This document shows positions 62,220 to 64,000 of a stretch of DNA of 64,000 bases, piece by piece. Made by a program: the position numbers and the translations under genes. This DNA is from Burkholderia sp. GAS332 (GTDB lineage Bacteria > Pseudomonadota > Gammaproteobacteria > Burkholderiales > Burkholderiaceae). Location: contig FSRV01000003.1 in NCBI GenBank assembly GCA_900142905.1, forward strand, positions 372,001 through 436,000. The letters run 5' to 3'. The stretch's first letter is position 1. The number at the start of each line of letters is the position of its first letter. Below the pieces are notes generated by a model. That model worked only from the letters and a program-made list of their open reading frames with translations, was not told the origin of the DNA and searched no databases.

Positions 62220-64000
62220 CTAGTGATGCCACGCTGTGTTCACCGCGGCGAGCACCGTTGGATCCGGAATGACCGGGTTGGACGACGACGTAGGATCGAA
62301 CCCGGTGTTATTGGCGCTGAAGGTCGCCATGGCCTGAACCAGTCCGTTGATCTGTGTGTCGAGCGTCAGGTTCCCCGCTGTGCCTCCGCTGACGGTTAGT
62401 TCGCTGAGTTGGCTCGCCGTATAGGTGAACCAGTTCTGGATCGTCGCTTCGGTCTTGGACCCCATAATGTCGACTTGCAGGTCGTTGCCGACGCGCTGCA
62501 ACCAGAGCTCGTCGGGATTCACGCCCGCGACGGCCAGATCGCCCGCTGCCGCACCGCTGTAAACACCGTTGACGATCGTCTGCGTGCCATAACCGGCCTG
62601 CATGACGTAAGTATCGTCACCGCCTTTACCGTATTCGACGTCGTTACCGCCCTTGCCGTCGAAAACGTCCGTGCCAGACGTGCCGTACAGCGTGTCGTTT
62701 CCAGTGGTCCCAGTCGTTTCCATCTGAAAGAGTTGCGCGATCGAGAGCGTCGTGCCATCGGCGAAGGTAACCTGCTCGATCCCGTAGACAGAAGGAGCCA
62801 GCAACATATCGTCGATCGTGATCTGGTCGCCGCTCACGCCATCCGAGAGGACCAGTCCATACCCGTCGGACGTGGCCTTGACCTGCAGTGACGACTTGCT
62901 GATGCCGTCGCCTAACTGAAGCACGTTGGTCGCACCGTGCGATTCCTCTTCCAATATCTCGAGTTGCCCATAGCCGGGGTTGAACACGAACGTGTCTCCA
63001 CCACCGCCGCCGTACTCGAAGTCGTTGCCGCCCTTGCCGTCAATCAGGTCGGCGCCGCTTCCGCCAAACAGCGCGTCGCTGCCGGTGGTGGCAACGTTCA
63101 CCTTCTGAAGGATTTGATTCAGCGACCACGTCGTGCCATCCGCGAACTGCACCTGCTCCACGCCCGCGTTGATGATGCCGTACAGGTTGCCCAGCACGCC
63201 GTCGTCCACGGTGATCTGGTCGCCCGCGATGCCGTCGGTGATGACCAACGCGCCTTGTCGCGTTGCCGTCAAGGTGATGGACGATTCGCTGATCCCTGCG
63301 CCGAGCTGCAACGTGTTGACTGCGTTCGTCGTATCGCCCTCCTCGATCTCCAGTTGGCCATAACCCGGATTGAAGATAAAGGTATCGCCGCCGCCCTGAC
63401 CGATTTCGAGGTCGTTACCGCCCTTGCCGTCGAACACCTCTGCACTCGGCGTGCCGGTCAGCGTGTCGTTGCCAGACGTTCCGTATATGACCGTTCCCGC
63501 CGCCACCGGCGGAATTTTCTGGAGTAGTTGCTGGGCTGTCCAGACGGTGCCATCCGCAAACTGAACCTCCTGCACGCCGTCGCTGCTATTCGTCAGCATC
63601 GCGTCGAGCGTGATCTGATCGCCGCTGACGCCATCGGTCACGACCACGTTGTTGCCCACGGACGCGACCGTCACCGACGACTCGCTGATACCGGCGCCCA
63701 GTTGCAACACGTTAGCCGCCGTGCTGCTGTCGTCGGTCTCGTTGATTTCGAGCTCGCCGTACCCGGCGTTGAACACGAACGTATCGTTGCCGCCGTCGCC
63801 GATCTCGACATCGTTACCGCCCTTGCCATCGAACAGATCTGCGCCGGCTGTTCCGTACAGGGTATCGTTGCCAGTGGTGCCAGTAGTTTCCATCTGGATC
63901 AATTGCTGCCGGGACCAGGCGGTGCCGTCAGCGAATTGCACCAACTCCACGCCATCGCTGGCATTCGACAGCATCGAATCGAGTGTGATCTGGTCGCCGC
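62220..64000 (-). CDS. RTX-type calcium-binding repeat protein, C-terminal part (runs off right edge)
   Basis: The last ~590 residues of a large secreted protein. It has at least four repeats of about 130 residues, each with [ST]-G-N-D-T-L-[YT]-G-[TS]-x-[GS]-[AT]-[DE]-[LV]-F-D-G-K-G-G-N-D-x-E-x-G-x-G-G-D-T-[FY] (RTX nonapeptide pair that binds Ca2+) followed by Y-G-[QE]-L-E-I, L-Q-L-G-x-G-I-S-x-S-S, D-G-[VI]-[SA]-G-D-Q-I-T-[IVL]-D and V-Q-F-A-D-G-T-x-W: the haemolysin-type calcium-binding related domain. The C terminus (A-V-N-T-A-W-H-H) would carry the type I secretion signal. Stop at 62220; upstream part is outside the window. Substrate of an ABC exporter not seen here. Confidence 0.9.
   Translation of the reverse strand, partial: GDQITLDSMLSNASDGVELVQFADGTAWSRQQLIQMETTGTTGNDTLYGTAGADLFDGKGGNDVEIGDGGNDTFVFNAGYGELEINETDDSSTAANVLQLGAGISESSVTVASVGNNVVVTDGVSGDQITLDAMLTNSSDGVQEVQFADGTVWTAQQLLQKIPPVAAGTVIYGTSGNDTLTGTPSAEVFDGKGGNDLEIGQGGGDTFIFNPGYGQLEIEEGDTTNAVNTLQLGAGISESSITLTATRQGALVITDGIAGDQITVDDGVLGNLYGIINAGVEQVQFADGTTWSLNQILQKVNVATTGSDALFGGSGADLIDGKGGNDFEYGGGGGDTFVFNPGYGQLEILEEESHGATNVLQLGDGISKSSLQVKATSDGYGLVLSDGVSGDQITIDDMLLAPSVYGIEQVTFADGTTLSIAQLFQMETTGTTGNDTLYGTSGTDVFDGKGGNDVEYGKGGDDTYVMQAGYGTQTIVNGVYSGAAAGDLAVAGVNPDELWLQRVGNDLQVDIMGSKTEATIQNWFTYTASQLSELTVSGGTAGNLTLDTQINGLVQAMATFSANNTGFDPTSSSNPVIPDPTVLAAVNTAWHH

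Overview
The window looks like chromosomal or megaplasmid accessory DNA of a beta-proteobacterium of the Burkholderia / Paraburkholderia / Caballeronia group. The reasons are high GC, a PhbB-type acetoacetyl-CoA reductase, trimeric autotransporters with the extended signal peptide typical of the group, and P2-like prophage remains. It is very rich in insertion sequences and in decaying genes. Many pseudogenes are broken by only one or two base changes, which suggests recent and continuing decay.

Layout. 1-5.1 kb: the start of a secreted autotransporter-like protein (running off the left edge), a DedA membrane protein, a P2-type prophage scar (divergent gpP terminase and gpO scaffold remnants), and a membrane-anchored protein of unknown function. 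5.6-9.05 kb: a complete IS21-family element with four overlapping genes, matched ends and a 5-bp target duplication. 9.1-20.6 kb: an IS graveyard (IS5, IS110, IS630, group II intron pieces) in which two nearly identical inverted IS5-family copies (11.2 and 18.6 kb) bracket a D-Ala-D-Ala carboxypeptidase-like protein, a secreted HExxH peptidase and a truncated lipoprotein. 19.8-23.4 kb: a filamentous-haemagglutinin fragment and a cluster of unknown small genes, including a pair of related helix-turn-helix-like genes, one intact and one decayed. 24-31.3 kb: a DUF1566-like protein, a Tat-exported beta-carbonic anhydrase broken in a G-run, two FixJ-type regulator pseudogenes with a PAS sensor kinase, a decayed three-integrase RIT element, and phbB. 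31.6-38.8 kb: nested mobile DNA: an ISAs1 transposase piece, a group II intron end, a cargo-less Tn7-like transposon (tnsA-tnsB-tnsC-tniQ with paired end repeats), then an ISKra4-family element.

39.4-56.0 kb is the best preserved part: a surface-adhesin locus. An OmpA-like lipoprotein follows a 2600-residue trimeric autotransporter; an IS110 copy separates these from a second, 655-residue trimeric autotransporter. Divergent from the latter is a receiver-AraC response regulator followed by a 7TMR-DISM histidine kinase. The intergenic region between the second adhesin and the regulator has a 13-bp direct repeat spaced 21 bp, a good candidate operator. 56.3-64 kb: a lipoprotein, IS6 and IS110 elements with a strong 18-bp inverted repeat between them, a small secreted protein, a GT4 glycosyltransferase, and the C-terminal part of a large RTX-type calcium-binding repeat protein running off the right edge.

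Identifications rest on protein motifs recognised by eye; no database search was run. Start sites were chosen by visible Shine-Dalgarno sequences or by overlaps with the preceding gene.
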